DNA from: Massariosphaeria phaeospora
Taxonomy: Eukaryota > Ascomycota > Dothideomycetes > Pleosporales
NCBI GenBank assembly: GCA_011032825.1
Contig: JAADJZ010000035.1
Span: 62,001-126,000, forward strand
DNA length: 64,000 nucleotides
Direction: 5' to 3'
A program made the translations under genes and the position numbers. Below the pieces are notes generated by a model. It did not search any database, had not been told where the DNA came from, and saw only the letters and a program-made list of their open reading frames with translations. Positions 1-12,417 of the stretch are shown one piece after another (the first letter of the stretch is position 1; each line of letters opens with the position of its first letter).

Positions 1-743
1 ACTACTTTTATACTAACTACTAAGTATTAGCTTTCGTTACGCTAAAATAAAGTTCTAAAACGCTAACACTATGCTTAAAAACTAATTTAAGCAAAAAAAA
101 CTGCTTTTGACGCTACAATAGCTTAAAAAGCTGCAATTTAACGCTAGAAACTACTAAGCTACTTAGAACTTTTTAGCTAAAGTTTATAAGCTTTGCTGTA
201 AGTAACTTAACTTTCTTTGTAAGTACACTTTTTTGCACTTTGTTTTTTTCAACTGCACGCTTTGCAGTTGCGTTGGCAAAATTCGCAAAGAGCTAAACGC
301 GCTCGCAATTTCTTTTAGCTACTAAATCAATAACAACGCAAGCTTTCTTAAACTAAAATATGTTAATACGAGTTATAATAGCCTATAATAGGCCAACATA
401 CTTTTTTACGCAAAGTATTAGCTTATTTAACGTTTTCTTAAAGCTTTGCTGCTACTAACTAGTTAAACAACTGCTTAAGATACTTCTACTAAAAAGCAGC
501 AGCTTTAATAGTACAAACGCAACTATTTAGCTTAACCTTAGCATTAAATTTTTTATTAAAGTTAGTAGATTTATTGTGCAAATAGAGGTGCGTGCTGTAG
601 AAAGCATATTAGTAACTAAAAACTAAATTAGCGCTTTGCTATACTTTAAGAAGTTATAACACATACTTGTTAAGCGTTTTAAAAATGTCCTTGCAAGTTC
701 TGCTTATTTTTATTATAGCAAGCTTTACTTTATCGTTAGTATA

Positions 744-2576
744 ACGTAATCTACTACTAAGCAGCTTAAACTACTAAGCAGCTTAAAACTACTAAGCCTA
801 CTACTTTTTTCTTGCACCTACAATGCTTACACCTACGAACGCGTTATTACTTTAATACAAAAGAAAACTCTAGCTAGCTCTTAAAGTTTTAAAAGCTAGC
901 GAGTTCTAAAGCTACTACGCTACTGCTACTGCTTTTAATGTTAAACGCTGCACTTTTTTTTATTGCACCTAAAAACGCGCTTTCTACGTAGAAGCTCTAC
1001 TTAACAGCTACAAGCTTACAAAAACTAAAAAGCAAACAATTGTCTAATACATTCTCAACTTCGATTTGCAAGAATTCGTACTCTAGCTGTGTAAAGTAGC
1101 AGATATAGCTAATAAACTACTAAGTATGCGTAGAAATAGGTTAGTTAGCAAACACTAAGCTAAGCGCTTTATAACGCGTTCAAACGCGCTTAAAATAGCT
1201 TTCAATTAAGCGAATAATAAGCAGAGAATACAATAAGAAAATTCTAAAGTAATTAGCGCGTAGTTTAAGCTTGTTAGGAATACTAAAGCTAAGTACAGCA
1301 TCTACGATAATAATATACACAACTTTAACAAAACTAGCTTTTAAATAAGTGTTATTAAGTTTATGAAAGTTGTTACAGGCTTTTAAAAACGTACTCAACT
1401 TAATCTTATCTAGCTAGGCAATTGAAAGTAGGTAATAGTTATTCAAAGCATCTGCGCTGTAAAGTACGCAATTTCGCTATTTATTATCTACAAAAAGCGC
1501 GTTTACATTTTAGCATAGTACGAGAAGAACTTTATACTTAGCAATTAAAAGCTTTTAGTTTCTAAGAACGGCTAGACAAACAACGCTTTTAGTTTTAAAT
1601 AGTTAAAGCATTTTAACGCGCATACAAAAGCGCGTTAAGTAGAAAAGTATTAGCTACTTATTCTAGATAGCTATAAAAGCTACTAATCTTAGGATTTCAA
1701 AAACTATTGCTTTAAAAACAAGATTTTTACGCTTTGCATGCTAGCTTATTTATTCTATATTCTCTAGCTGCTAGATGTAGTTTGCTTTTCGCTGCTAAAG
1801 TTAAAGTACTCTTAACGCGTTTGGAACTTAGCGCGCTAACGCGTTTTCTATATTAACAAAGAAAGCTTCTTGCTAGCCTTTAAAAACGCGTTTTTTAAAG
1901 TGTTTACAATAGAAAACTGCAAGAAAGCTTTTAAAGCTTTAAAGCTAGTTTCTATTAACGCGTAGGTAGTTTTTAATTGTTTTAAAGTACAGCTGCGTAC
2001 TCTATTACTACTTCTACTACAAGAAATACTATAGCAATTAAAAATACTAAGCAATACGCACGAGTTTAGATCGCAGTTAAAGCTAGTACGCAATTTCTTT
2101 ACTTAATTACTTATTACAGCTTAAGCTAGCTTCTTTTAGCTTGTAAAAAGTGCTAAAAGTATGCTGCATTAGAACGCGCTTTAAGCAGCCTAGATTGCTA
2201 AGCTTAAAAAGCAATTAGTAGTAATAACTAAAAGAAAAACGCGCAAACGCAAGCGGATTTAGCACGGTAGTACTATAGAGTATAGTAAAGCCGCAGAAAC
2301 TTTTGTAGCTGCTAGGCAGTTTAAGAAAGCTCGTAGTAGTAGTAATTAAAAAAGAGCTTAACTAGCTTTACGGCGTTGCAGCAACTGTAGTAAAACTAAG
2401 CACAACGCGCAAACGTGCTAGAAAAATACAGTAGTATTTTCTAAATTAGATGTAAGCACGACGTACGCTAGCTTCTTGTTTAATAGCAATAAAATTAAAA
2501 ATTCGTAACACGTATTAGTTGTGTCAAGAGATTTTGAGCTGCTTAGTAGTTTAAGCTGCTTAGTAGTAAATTACGT
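744..2576 (+). mobile_element. Degenerate pogo/Fot1-like DNA transposon with TIRs and TA duplication
   Basis: An inverted repeat of about 45 bp marks the ends: the left end from 744 matches the reverse complement of the right end up to 2576 with only two or three differences. Each end holds two tandem copies of a TACTAAGCAGCTTAAA-like subrepeat. A TA dinucleotide flanks both ends (742-743 and 2577-2578), the target duplication typical of pogo/Tc1-mariner elements. The 1.83 kb length suits Fot1-like elements. Plus-strand translation around 1740-1960 gives the conserved transposase C-terminal half (an LLDVVCF-like segment followed by an RVFYINKESFLLAFK-like segment), and about 2370-2430 encodes a CCHC-like knuckle found at the end of many fungal pogo transposases. 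Stops are numerous, so the element is inactive. Confidence 0.75.
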
Positions 2577-2599
2577 TACGCTTTAAACTAGCAATTAGT

Positions 2600-5500
2600 T
2601 TTAAGAACTTTTTTTTTAGTTTTAGGCGCGCTAAGGAACAGAGAGTTGTAAGCGAAGTTAAAAACAACTACAAAATAACTTTTGTTGCGAACTTTTTTTA
2701 ACTTTTTTTAAAGCTTTTTTATTATTTTATATAAAATTAGAATAGCTTATAACGTTTTAAACTAGTTTAGATACGCACCAAACAGCAGTTTTAGTTTGTA
2801 TTAAAATACTAAAAGCATTTTAAATACCTATGCTCTTTGCTTTTGTTGTTTTTAACAATCTACTTTTAGTACAAACGCTTGTTAAAGTTGTTAACAATAA
2901 GCATGCAGCATTTTATCTAGCTTAAGTAATAGTACTTTTTATTGCTTTAGAACGCAACGCAACGCGCGCAAAAGTGCACTATAAAATTGCTATTGTTTAG
3001 AATATTATTGCGAACTCTAGTAATGTTTATGTTAGCTAGTAAAAAATTAAAGTAGCTAGAAAAAAGCTAACGCGAGCTAATATACAAAAAAAAAACTAAT
3101 AGTTACACTATTAGCTACTAAACACTTTACAATAGCTTATTATAACCTAAATCAACTTACCTATTCTAACGTTAACTAATTTTTAAATTCGAGAATTTAG
3201 CAAAGTTAATGTAAGAATAAAAGTTAAAAAGAGCTAGTACGAGCTATAAAAAAAACTATAGGTAGCACTCGCTACTAAGCTGAAAATTCAATAAATTCTA
3301 CTAGTAGTACACTTTACTACTAGCTTTATTAAGAAAAACTTTACTACTTTTTTACTTTAACTTTACTTAAGTTTGTACTAGTTCGAAGCATTGGTATAGA
3401 GCTCTAGAGAGCTATTCTGCTTTACAAAAGCTTATATAAGCTTCTATTAAAGAATTTCAAACAAAGTTAGCTTACAAAACGTTCGAGCTTTTAAGAAAAA
3501 AATAATGTAAAGCTAAGTAGCTTTACGTGTTTGTTTTCTTTTGATTAATAGCTACTATAGGTTATAACAAGCTAGACTAGTTTTTTGCAAAGCTTTTAAA
3601 AGTACCTCGCACTAAATTGCTACTAAAACAGCAATTCGTTTCTTTTACACGAATATACTATTTTCATTACTATACTATTAATCTATTTTAAGTGTTATTA
3701 AACCTACTATTAAACGTAGTTTTACAAAAATAAGCTAATAATAGCTTAGATATAGACTTTTTTTTAAGCGTGTCAAACGCTTTTTGTTATTTAAGCTCTT
3801 AACGAAATTTAACGCTTTTCCTTGTTAACTTTGTTAGTAAAAAAACAATTGCAAAAAAAGCGCGAATAAACTGCTAGTAAAAGTTTGCAAAACTAACGAA
3901 GCTTTCTACTTTTTTAACTAAAGCTAAAGCCTTTTATTTAAAAATTGCGTAGACTTTTTTTCAATTTATGCTAATTTCTTTGCCTACTTTAATAATAAAA
4001 CTAGAGTATTTAGTTTTAGTTACTTTAAACTTGCATTTCTTAATATTAAGTTGTAACTTTGCTTTTTTTAACTTGTTAACAATTTCTTTAACACGTTGCT
4101 AGTAGTTTTTTTAAAAACTTTTAAAGTAGATAAGTACATTATCTAAGTATGCAAAAGCGTTAACGTTAACGTAATTACGCAAAGTGTAGTTAATAAATTG
4201 CTAAAACGTACTTAAAGCGTTAGCAAAGCCAAATAAGCAAACTATTTATTTGTACAATTTAAATTTTGTATAGAAAGCTGTTTTTTACTTGTTTTTTTTA
4301 GCAATCTAAACTTTGTAAAAGGCCTAAATAACGTCTAGCTTAGTAAACTATTTAGTTTAGCTAATTTAATTTAAAGTTTCGTAAATTAAAGGCAGTAGGT
4401 ATTAGTTTTTTTTCGTAATAGCGTTGAGCGCCTAATAGTTTACGCAAAAGCGTAGCTTTTTACTAAGTTTCTTTGCAAACAACACTAGCGCTTTAGCCTA
4501 AAATCAACTTACTTTAATAAACTCGCAATTTAAATACGTAGTAAACTGCTTTTGCAAAACTAATAGTTTGTTTTTAAACATGTTATACAAAAGTTTCTAT
4601 AAAACCTCTACTTTTTTTTTTCTCTTTTTAATTAGTTTAATGCTGTAGTTTATTATGCTTTGGTAAAGAAATAATTTGTTAGCTTTAAACTACATATACG
4701 CTGTATACTAATTTTTTATCTAGTTAAATAGCGTTAAGCGTAGGTTAACTACTACTTTAGTTTAAAAAGCTTTCTAGATGTTCGCTATAAACGCAGCAAA
4801 AATTTTAACGCTAAAGTTTTTTTTTTTAAACTACTGCATTATTATTTTGAACGTAGCTGCGAACACTTGCTAGAGTTTTTGTTTAAACTTTCTTTTTTTC
4901 TAGCTTCGCACGCGTGTTTTGGTTAAATAGATAAAAACTAATTTTTTCGCTAAAGCTAGCGTTACCTAGCTTTCGTTTATTTATAAGCGCTTTAGAATAA
5001 TATTCAATTTGTTATTTTTAGTTATAACGTACGCTCAAACTATTTGTTTGTACTTGTTTAAGTTTATTGTAAACTAAGTAGCTTTTGTAACTTTAACAAC
5101 TTGTTCGCTAATGCTTACTACAAGCTTTTCTTTTACTAAAATACGCAGAAAATAGTTTTTTTTACAAAACTTTTTACTAACAAGACTATAAGTAGTGCAC
5201 CTAGAGTTAAGCAATGCTAAAGCGAAAATAGATTAATTAATAATTGCATGTACTATAAGTAGTTTTCTATTTAGCTAGCGCTAGCAAAACTTCAAAAACT
5301 TATTTAATAAAAAAACCGTATTCTTTTTCTACTACTTTTAACTGCGCTTTTGGTTAAAAGTGTCTAGTTTTTTTAGTTTTTAAATTCAAAGACTTTTTCA
5401 ACTTTTGCCGTTGTTTTAACTAGTTTAGAAGTTGCTTTTTAAGTTGTTCTAAGCTTTTTTAAAGCTGCAAGCTTGCATTTATTAAACATGTAAGTGTAAA

Positions 5501-7150
5501 GGCTAAGCGAACTTAAAAAAGTCGTTTATTAAGCTTAGGTTAGTTCTTGGAGAATAAGTAAGTTCGATAGACTAAAAGAGTTGTATAGCGTTTAATACTA
5601 AAGTAGTAGCAAGCTTCGTTTTGCAAAGAGTATAAAAGTTAAAGTAAAAGTTAACTTTAGTAATTAAGAAATTGAAAACAACGACTGTAAAAGTGCGTTG
5701 TTTTTTGTAGTTTATATACTAGAAAGTGTTCTTGCTTATTCTTAAGCGCTTACTATTAAGCAGTGCTCGTTGCTAAGCGCTTATTATTAAGCGCGCTTAT
5801 TCTTAAGCGCTTACTAGTAAGCAGTTACGTAACTAAAGTTTAGTTAGCTTGCTATGTAACTCTATTAGTAGCTTATAACCTAAGCGCTTCGCGCTAAGCC
5901 TAGTTGTAATACTAAATCGTAACAGTAAGTCGCTAAACTGCATTAAAAGCAAAATTAATTCTTTTGTTATTTCGTTATTTTAGCGTTGTTTACTTATTTG
6001 GCTCGCTTTTTTTGTTGATTGTTAGTAGCTGCGCGGATTGCTTTAGTAGTAGCTTTAGTTATTAGCTTCTAGTTTATAGCCTTTGTATTGCTTATCGATT
6101 AATTTAGTACTATTTGCTACTAGTTGTTTGCTTTCGCGCGGTTTAGATTTTTTTTAATCTAAGTAACTCGTTCTATTAGGTTCTAAAGTTGCTATGCTAG
6201 AAAAACAATAACGCTAACTATTTTATTTTGTAGATTAGCGCGAAGCTTTGCTTTGTACTAGTTCTTTAATGTAGCTACGTTGCTTATTATTTTTGCGTCG
6301 TACGCAAAGCGCATGAATTCTTTATTGTACTTTTAAAAAAACAATTTTTTCTGCTTAAAAGCAAATAGTTAGTTAAGCGCTTTTTGCGCTCGCATGTAGT
6401 TTTAGTAGTACTTATTAAAGTACTTCTAAAACTTTTTTGCTATTTCGTTATAGTGTTTTTAATACTAAGCGAGTTTAGTAGTAGCTACTTGCTCTATTAA
6501 GCAGTTGTAAATATAACCGCATAAGTTCTTAATTAAATTATTGTTATTAAGTATTTTGTTTTTTACTTAGACTTTAAACTGTTTATAGTTTAACTTTGTT
6601 TTGTTAAACTAAGCTAGGTTAGGCATTTTGTTGCGCTTTGTAATTAGCGTAGAAGCTTTTGAGATACTAAAAAAAGTTAGTAGTATTGCTAGCGCAGCTC
6701 TTTTTTTTTCTAAAGAATTTAAACTTAATTTTGCAGTATTTCGATAAGTGCCTAAACTTTTGCACTTTCGTTATTAACTAGCTGCTTAGAATTTGAAAGT
6801 TTTGCAAAAACTAGCTTCGCTGCTAGTAGCTAATTGTTTGTTACTCTTTTAAGTAGTTTTATTACGAGTTTTGCAACGAATATTTTTGTATATGTAGCTT
6901 CTGCTGCATTAAAACGAATTTCTTAAGTTTCTACATTAAGTTTGTCGTTGTTTATAAGCTTTTGTAGAGTTTTTTTAATTGCTTCGCTACTTTAGCTTTT
7001 GCTTTCTAGCCTACAAGCTTCTACAACTAGTATTTAAATATACTTATTCTAAGTACTGTCTATCGTAGCAATTTAGTTTTAAAAACTTTTTTCGCTGCGT
7101 TGTAAAGTTTCTCGAAAGTTGCTTTTAACTTTTAAAAGTGTTGTACTTTT
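2600..7150 (-). mobile_element. RIP-degraded Ty3/gypsy-type retrotransposon remnant
   Basis: Minus-strand translation near 4128-4165 reads AFAYLDNVLIYF, which is the reverse-transcriptase YLDD motif region with the second Asp changed to Asn by a G-to-A change. Upstream in the protein (about 4165-4260) is an FGFANALSTF-like segment, and downstream (about 3960-4110) is VKEIVNKLKKAKLQLNIKKC, both characteristic of Ty3/gypsy reverse transcriptases. The order fixes the minus orientation: RNase H and integrase should lie below about 3.9 kb and gag/protease above about 5.4 kb, but I cannot recognise these domains with certainty. No long terminal repeats were identified, so the limits are approximate. 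Confidence 0.6.
5735..5835. repeat. Short tandem repeat, TTATTCTTAAGCGCTTACTATTAAGC-like units
   Basis: Three to four imperfect copies of a 26-30 bp unit built around TTAAGCGCTTA(C/T)TATTAAGC follow one another. The core AAGCGCTT is palindromic. It lies inside the decayed retrotransposon block and has no obvious function. Confidence 0.5.
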
Positions 7151-8699
7151 TAAAAATCTCACGATCTTTACTACGTAGAGATTAATTGAATTTAAATAAA
7201 AAAAAATCGCCTAGGAAAGCAGGTTCTAGATAAAGAATATAATAAATTTAATAAAGTTTATTTACAGCAAAAGTAGAGCAACTTTATATACTTTTTACTA
7301 AGCAGCTATTAGTGCTCTACTAGAAGCCTAAAGCGTTTGTAGCTGCAAGCAATATATTGTTAATATACTAAGCTAGTAAGCTTACGAAGTTTACTTAGAA
7401 AAGTGCGAAGCTTACCTAAGCGCTATGTATTAGCTTCGAAATCTACTAAAGTTTTACAACTAAAGTAATTTATAAAGCTTCTAGTTTATTACAGCGTATA
7501 GCTAAAACTATTTTGCTACGTTATTTTTTTATATGCATTTTAGCTGCAAAGATTTTATTTTGTTTTATTAAAAAGCTTGTTGCATAATAATAGTAGTAGA
7601 AGTTGATATTCGTAAAGAATAATTGTAATGTTTTTTTTTCTGCTATATTTCTCTAAAGACGGTGCTTTCGCAGCACTACTAGTTCTTTAACTTTTCAAAA
7701 TTGCAACTATTTTTAATAGTTCGCTAATTTGCTTGCTTATTAATTTAATTTAGTTAGCTTGCTTTGCTAATACTATTGCTGCGGTGCGTGTTAGTACTTT
7801 TGCACTACTTTTACTTAAGCTTGCTAAAGTTGTTATATTGTTTTAGTTTTAAACCTAAAGTAGTTAACGTGTTATTAAAAGTATTTTTTTACTAAAAATA
7901 ACTGTAATCGAACTTAAAAATTCTGCTTAAAGAATTGTTCTTTGTTCAAAAAGCTTAATAACAACAAAAACAAGCAATTTTAATTCTATTTTAAATAGAA
8001 TAACAAAGTAACAATTTGTTGCTTATAAATCTAATCTATGTATAAAATGTACTTAAAAAAGTTAACTACAAAGAATCTAAATTATAAAGAAAATTTAGCT
8101 AATTTATATAGTTCTATAATTCTTTGCTAAAAGCGTTTTGCTTAGTTTACTTAGTGCGCTTAGTTGCTAAGTGCTTTAAGCTAGCTAAGTACTTGCTACT
8201 TAGTATACTTAGTTTGCTAAAGCTCTAATCGCACTAATTACTATTACGTAACTACTAACTTAATTCTGCTTTGCGCATTGCTATACTTTCGTTTTGCAAA
8301 CTTATAAGTTCTAATAACTTTTCTATGTTGTTACTTAGTTTACGATACTTAGTATCGTTTCTATTCGTAACAATACACTAATAGCTTAAATTAAGTTAAT
8401 ACTAAAAAAAAACTTTGCTACTTATGCAAAAATCAACTTGTATTAACAAAAAATTAGTTTTTTACTTTTTGCTGTAGTTAACATACGCTTAGATATTGCC
8501 TTTGCAACTTTTTAACTCGCACGCTTTTTTACTAACCTAAACTCTAAGTACTATGTTGCTACTAACTACGTTTTTCTATGCCTACAAGCTACTCGCACGA
8601 ATAGTTTATAGTTTAGTAAAAAAAATAACTTAGTAGCAGCTAGTAACGCGTTATTTGCTAACAATACACTAAATTAAAAAAGTTTACAAAGTTTTATTA

Positions 8700-9130
8700 T
8701 ACAGCTGTTCAAAAAAGCAATTGCTTAAAAAGTAAATAAACAAAATACTATTACAATGTTAACAACTAAAGCTAAACTACTTTTACTAGCATAAGTAGCG
8801 AAAGAAGCAAAGTTTCTTGTACGCTTTTATACTAAAATCAAAATTAAGCTTAGCAAAGCAACAATTACAATACAATGCAACAATAAGCAAATAATAAAAC
8901 TAGTTACTAAAAATACTTTCTAGCTTACAACTAAGCTTTAACATGTAGATATCTACAATTACTAGCTAAAGCAAAAAGTTTAAAAAAGCACTATTAAAGT
9001 AATTTACACGCTAACGAACAATATAATTGCAAACAGCTTTACTAAATTCCTACGTACTAACAAAATGCTTTAGTTTTTTAAGCATATTAAACTAGTAGAC
9101 ATTAAAAACCGCTTTGTTATTAAAAAAAGT
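8700..9130 (+). mobile_element. Ty1/copia retrotransposon tail (RNase H C-terminus), degraded
   Basis: Plus-strand translation around 8940-9110 gives HVDIYNY, then STIKVIYTLTN, then SFTKFLRTNKML and FFKHIKLVDIKNR. This is the familiar end of copia RNase H (KHIDIQYH...IKVIYTPTNEQIADxFTKPL). Stops interrupt every frame. Only this 3' segment is recognisable; the rest of the element and any LTR could not be delimited. Confidence 0.6.
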
Positions 9131-9445
9131 ACAATAAAAGAAATAGTTAACTAAATTAAGCAACTTAAAGTAATAGAAAAAGCAATGCTTTTAGCTTCTA
9201 AAAAACGCGCAATTAAATAGTTTAGCTTAAAGCTAAGTAAAAGCGTAAGCTAAAAAAGTATGTTAAATCAAAAGTAAAATCTAAAAAATAATAAATAAAA
9301 ATGTTAAAATATAGCATGTAACTTTTTGTTTCTAGGTAAACTAGCGCGTAAAGCTTTTTCGTATTTCAACTTTGTTAAAATACAAAAAACAAAATAATAC
9401 ATATAATAATTACAAGATATTATTAATACCTATTATATTTAACAC

Positions 9446-10290
9446 ATGCTAGCTTATTTATTTTATATTCTTTAGTTACTAAATGTAGTTTGCTTTTTGC
9501 TGCTAAAGCTAAAGTACTTTTAACGCGTTTAAAACTTAGCGCGCTAGCGCGTTTTTTATACTAATAAAAAAAGCTTTTTGCTAGCTTTTAGAAACGCGTT
9601 TTTTAAAGTGTCTATAGCAAAGAACTACAAAAAAGCTTTTAAAACTTTAAAGCTAGTTTCTATTAATACGTAAATAGTTTTTTATTATTTTAAAGTATAG
9701 CTATGTACTTTACTACTACTACTCGCACTAAAAACGCCGTAGTAGTTAAAAACTCTAAGCAATACGCTTAAATTCAAATTGCAATTAAAGCTTATTACTA
9801 CTTAGCTTAGTTTCTTTCTATTATTTCAAAAAAATAGAGTTAACTAGCTTGTTAAAAAGTTCTACTAGATAGCCTATTAGATTAAGCTAATACGCAATTA
9901 AATTTCTAGCTTTAAAACAACTATTAAAGAAGCAACAAAAAGAAATTTACAAAAACAACAGTAAATTTAGATAAGTAGCATAATAGAGTATAGTAATAAA
10001 TTAGCGCAAGTAGCTACTAAAGCGTTTATAGCACTTTAGCTATTAAAGAAAGCACGTAGTAAAAAGAGTTAAAAAAAAGCATAACTAGCTTTACAGCGCT
10101 GTAGAAACTATAGTAATACAAAGCACAATACTTAAACTTGCTAAAAGAATACAAAAAAAGCTTTTAAATCTAAAGCTAGCACAACGTACGCAAGTTTCTT
10201 GTTTAATAGCAATTAATTTAATATTCTTTAAAATAAGTTAGTTGTGCTAAGAAATTCTAAAAAGTTCGATAATCTATTACGTTAGCGTAA
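9446..10290 (+). mobile_element. 3' fragment of a pogo-like element related to the copy at 744-2576
   Basis: The stretch 9446-9720 aligns closely with 1738-2010 of the first pogo-like element, including the TAGATGTAGTTTGCTTTT, AACGCGTTTGGAACTTAGCGCG and TTTCTATTAACGCG landmarks. The similarity continues through the CCHC-like region to about 10250. The right end resembles the other copy's terminus but lacks its duplicated subrepeat. No 5' half was found, so this is a truncated copy, independently RIP-mutated. Confidence 0.65.
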
Positions 10291-10304
10291 GTAGCAACGT
10301 AATA

Positions 10305-12415
10305 CTATGTTTATGCGCGTAGCAACCTACGTTGCGCAGCAATCTACAAATACTAAAATACTAAACAAGCTACTAATATTAACGCGTTGTAACTTTACTA
10401 CTATAGCACTAATTAATAACGCAGTTGTAGCAATTAAATTGCTAAAACTAAAAAAGAATTTTATATACTGCGCAATTGCTTGCTAGTTTAGTATATTGCA
10501 TGCTATGCTAAGCTAAAAACACTAAAGTCGTTAGCGCCTACAAGAAATTAAAAATTGCAATTAACAATTACTTAGCTAGAAACAAAAGTATAAGCTTATA
10601 GAGTATATTAAAAGCTTAACAAAGCAAAAGCTACTACCTACAAAAGAAATGCTACGAAATTTCGCTACTAAAATTGCTTACGAAAGCGCGTTAAATGTTT
10701 AGGTTACGCGCTTTTTAAGCTAAAACTATAAGCATTTTATTTCTAAATACACTAATAAAATAGATGCTACACGCTACAAAGCTAACTTTAAAAAAAAGTA
10801 TAAAGCGTACTTTAAGCTGCTGCATTTGAAAATTATTTAGTATAGCTTAAAACCGCGTTACATGTACAATATAAATAAAAAAAGCTTTATAATTAGTATA
10901 CTTAGTTGCTTTAAACAAGTGTTTAGCTATTAGATATAAAAGCAAAAAAAAGTAACTATAGCTTTTTAAAATAGCTTTTGTAAGTAAATTACTTTTCTCG
11001 TAGCTATTTGCGCTAGTAGAAGTGCTTTGCTACTTAATATTATTTACTAGTTAGCAAATAGCTTACTACAAGCTTTATAGGTAGCTGCTATTAAAGCTAA
11101 AAAATACAATATTTTCGTAGCTTTATTTCTATTTAGATAAACGAATAACGACATTAGTTTAGCATAGCTAAAGCAAGTATTTAATTGCTATACAAAGCAA
11201 AAAGCGCGTTGTAAAAAAAACTAGTGTTTCTTTATGCTTAACGGCTATAGCAGTTACTTTACTTAGAATTTTATTAAGTACTACAACTTTTATTGCATAC
11301 TTTTAGTAGTATTTTCTTTTTACTCTATTTATACTTTTTAGCTACTTAATGTAGTTTGCTTTAAACTTTTTTCTAGCTTTTACTTAGCGCAGCTTTTTAC
11401 TTACCTCTAGAAAAGCTAAAAGCTTATTGCTATTTTAAAAAAAAACTTCTTTCTACTATTCTAGAAAGCGTAGGTGTTTTTTTTTTAAAACAAAAATAAT
11501 TTTTAAGTTTTTTAAAGCTACTAGCATATAGCCTATAGAGCTAGAAACTATACTTAAACAATTTAACAAAGCAAAAAAAAAGTAAAGCAAGTTCTTTAGC
11601 TTTTAAAGAAAGCAACTAGCGTTAGATAAATCGTTTAGTACGCTTTGCAGTAAAGAATACTACTGCAAAAAAGTTAAAAACGCTTTCTTAAACGCTTTAC
11701 TTACTTTTAGTTCAAAACAAGCTACTACACTACAAGAATAATAGTTTAAAAAAAGCGCTTATAACTAAAAAAAAGCACAAAAAGCGTAGCAAACGTTTTA
11801 ACTTGCAGTAGCGCAAGAAGTACTACAGTAGCGCTGTTTTCTAGTTTCTACGCAAAATCAAAAAAGCACGTGCACAAAAAAAAGTAAAACAACAAAAAAA
11901 GCATAAAAAGTAGCTTGCAAAAGCGAACAAGAAAGAGCTTTAAGCTACTACTAAGCTACTTAAAAAAAGCAAAGAAAAAGCGTGTAGCAAAAGAGAAAGC
12001 TAAAGCAGTGCGTGCTATAGAGAAAGCTAGCAAAAAAGCTACGCGCGCTGCTTAAATCGCAGCTTAAAATACTAAAAAAGCTTTTACAACTGCTTAAGCA
12101 AGCAAGCGCAAAGCTTTAAAAGCGCTTTTATTAAAGCCTAAGCGCTAGAAACGCGGTAGTAGTTTTGTAGCTATCGTAGCGTTTTTAGAAGCTACACTAG
12201 CTGCTTTACTCAAAGTTAACTTTTGTAGCCGCACAATTAAGCTTCTGCGTAAATATAATTAATACAAGTTAATTACAAGTATGTATACAGTTGCTCTATT
12301 AAAAAATCTTATAATTATAGCTATTGTAAGTAGCTTAATAACTTTATTTTTAAGTTAATAAGCATGTTGTTTGTAGATTGCTGCGCAACGTAGGTTGCTA
12401 CGCGCATAGGCATAG
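10305..12415 (+). mobile_element. Pogo-like element A, heavily RIP-mutated, with TIRs and TA duplication
   Basis: The left end (from 10305, CTATGTTTATGCGCGTAGCA...) and the reverse complement of the right end (to 12415) share about 45 bp of inverted repeat, both passing through GCGCGTAGCAACCTACGTTG. TA flanks both ends at 10303-10304 and 12416-12417. The length is 2,111 bp. Plus-strand fragments include the psq-type helix-turn-helix start, the YNIN/DKKSF-type first catalytic Asp region near 10860, and a Lys/Arg/Ala-rich C-terminal tail near 11850-12250. Stops occur throughout. Confidence 0.75.
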
Positions 12416-12417
12416 TA

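Noticed and set aside
5735..5835. Possible CRISPR-like array
   Set aside because: Repeats are contiguous and imperfect with no regular spacers, and the genome is fungal.
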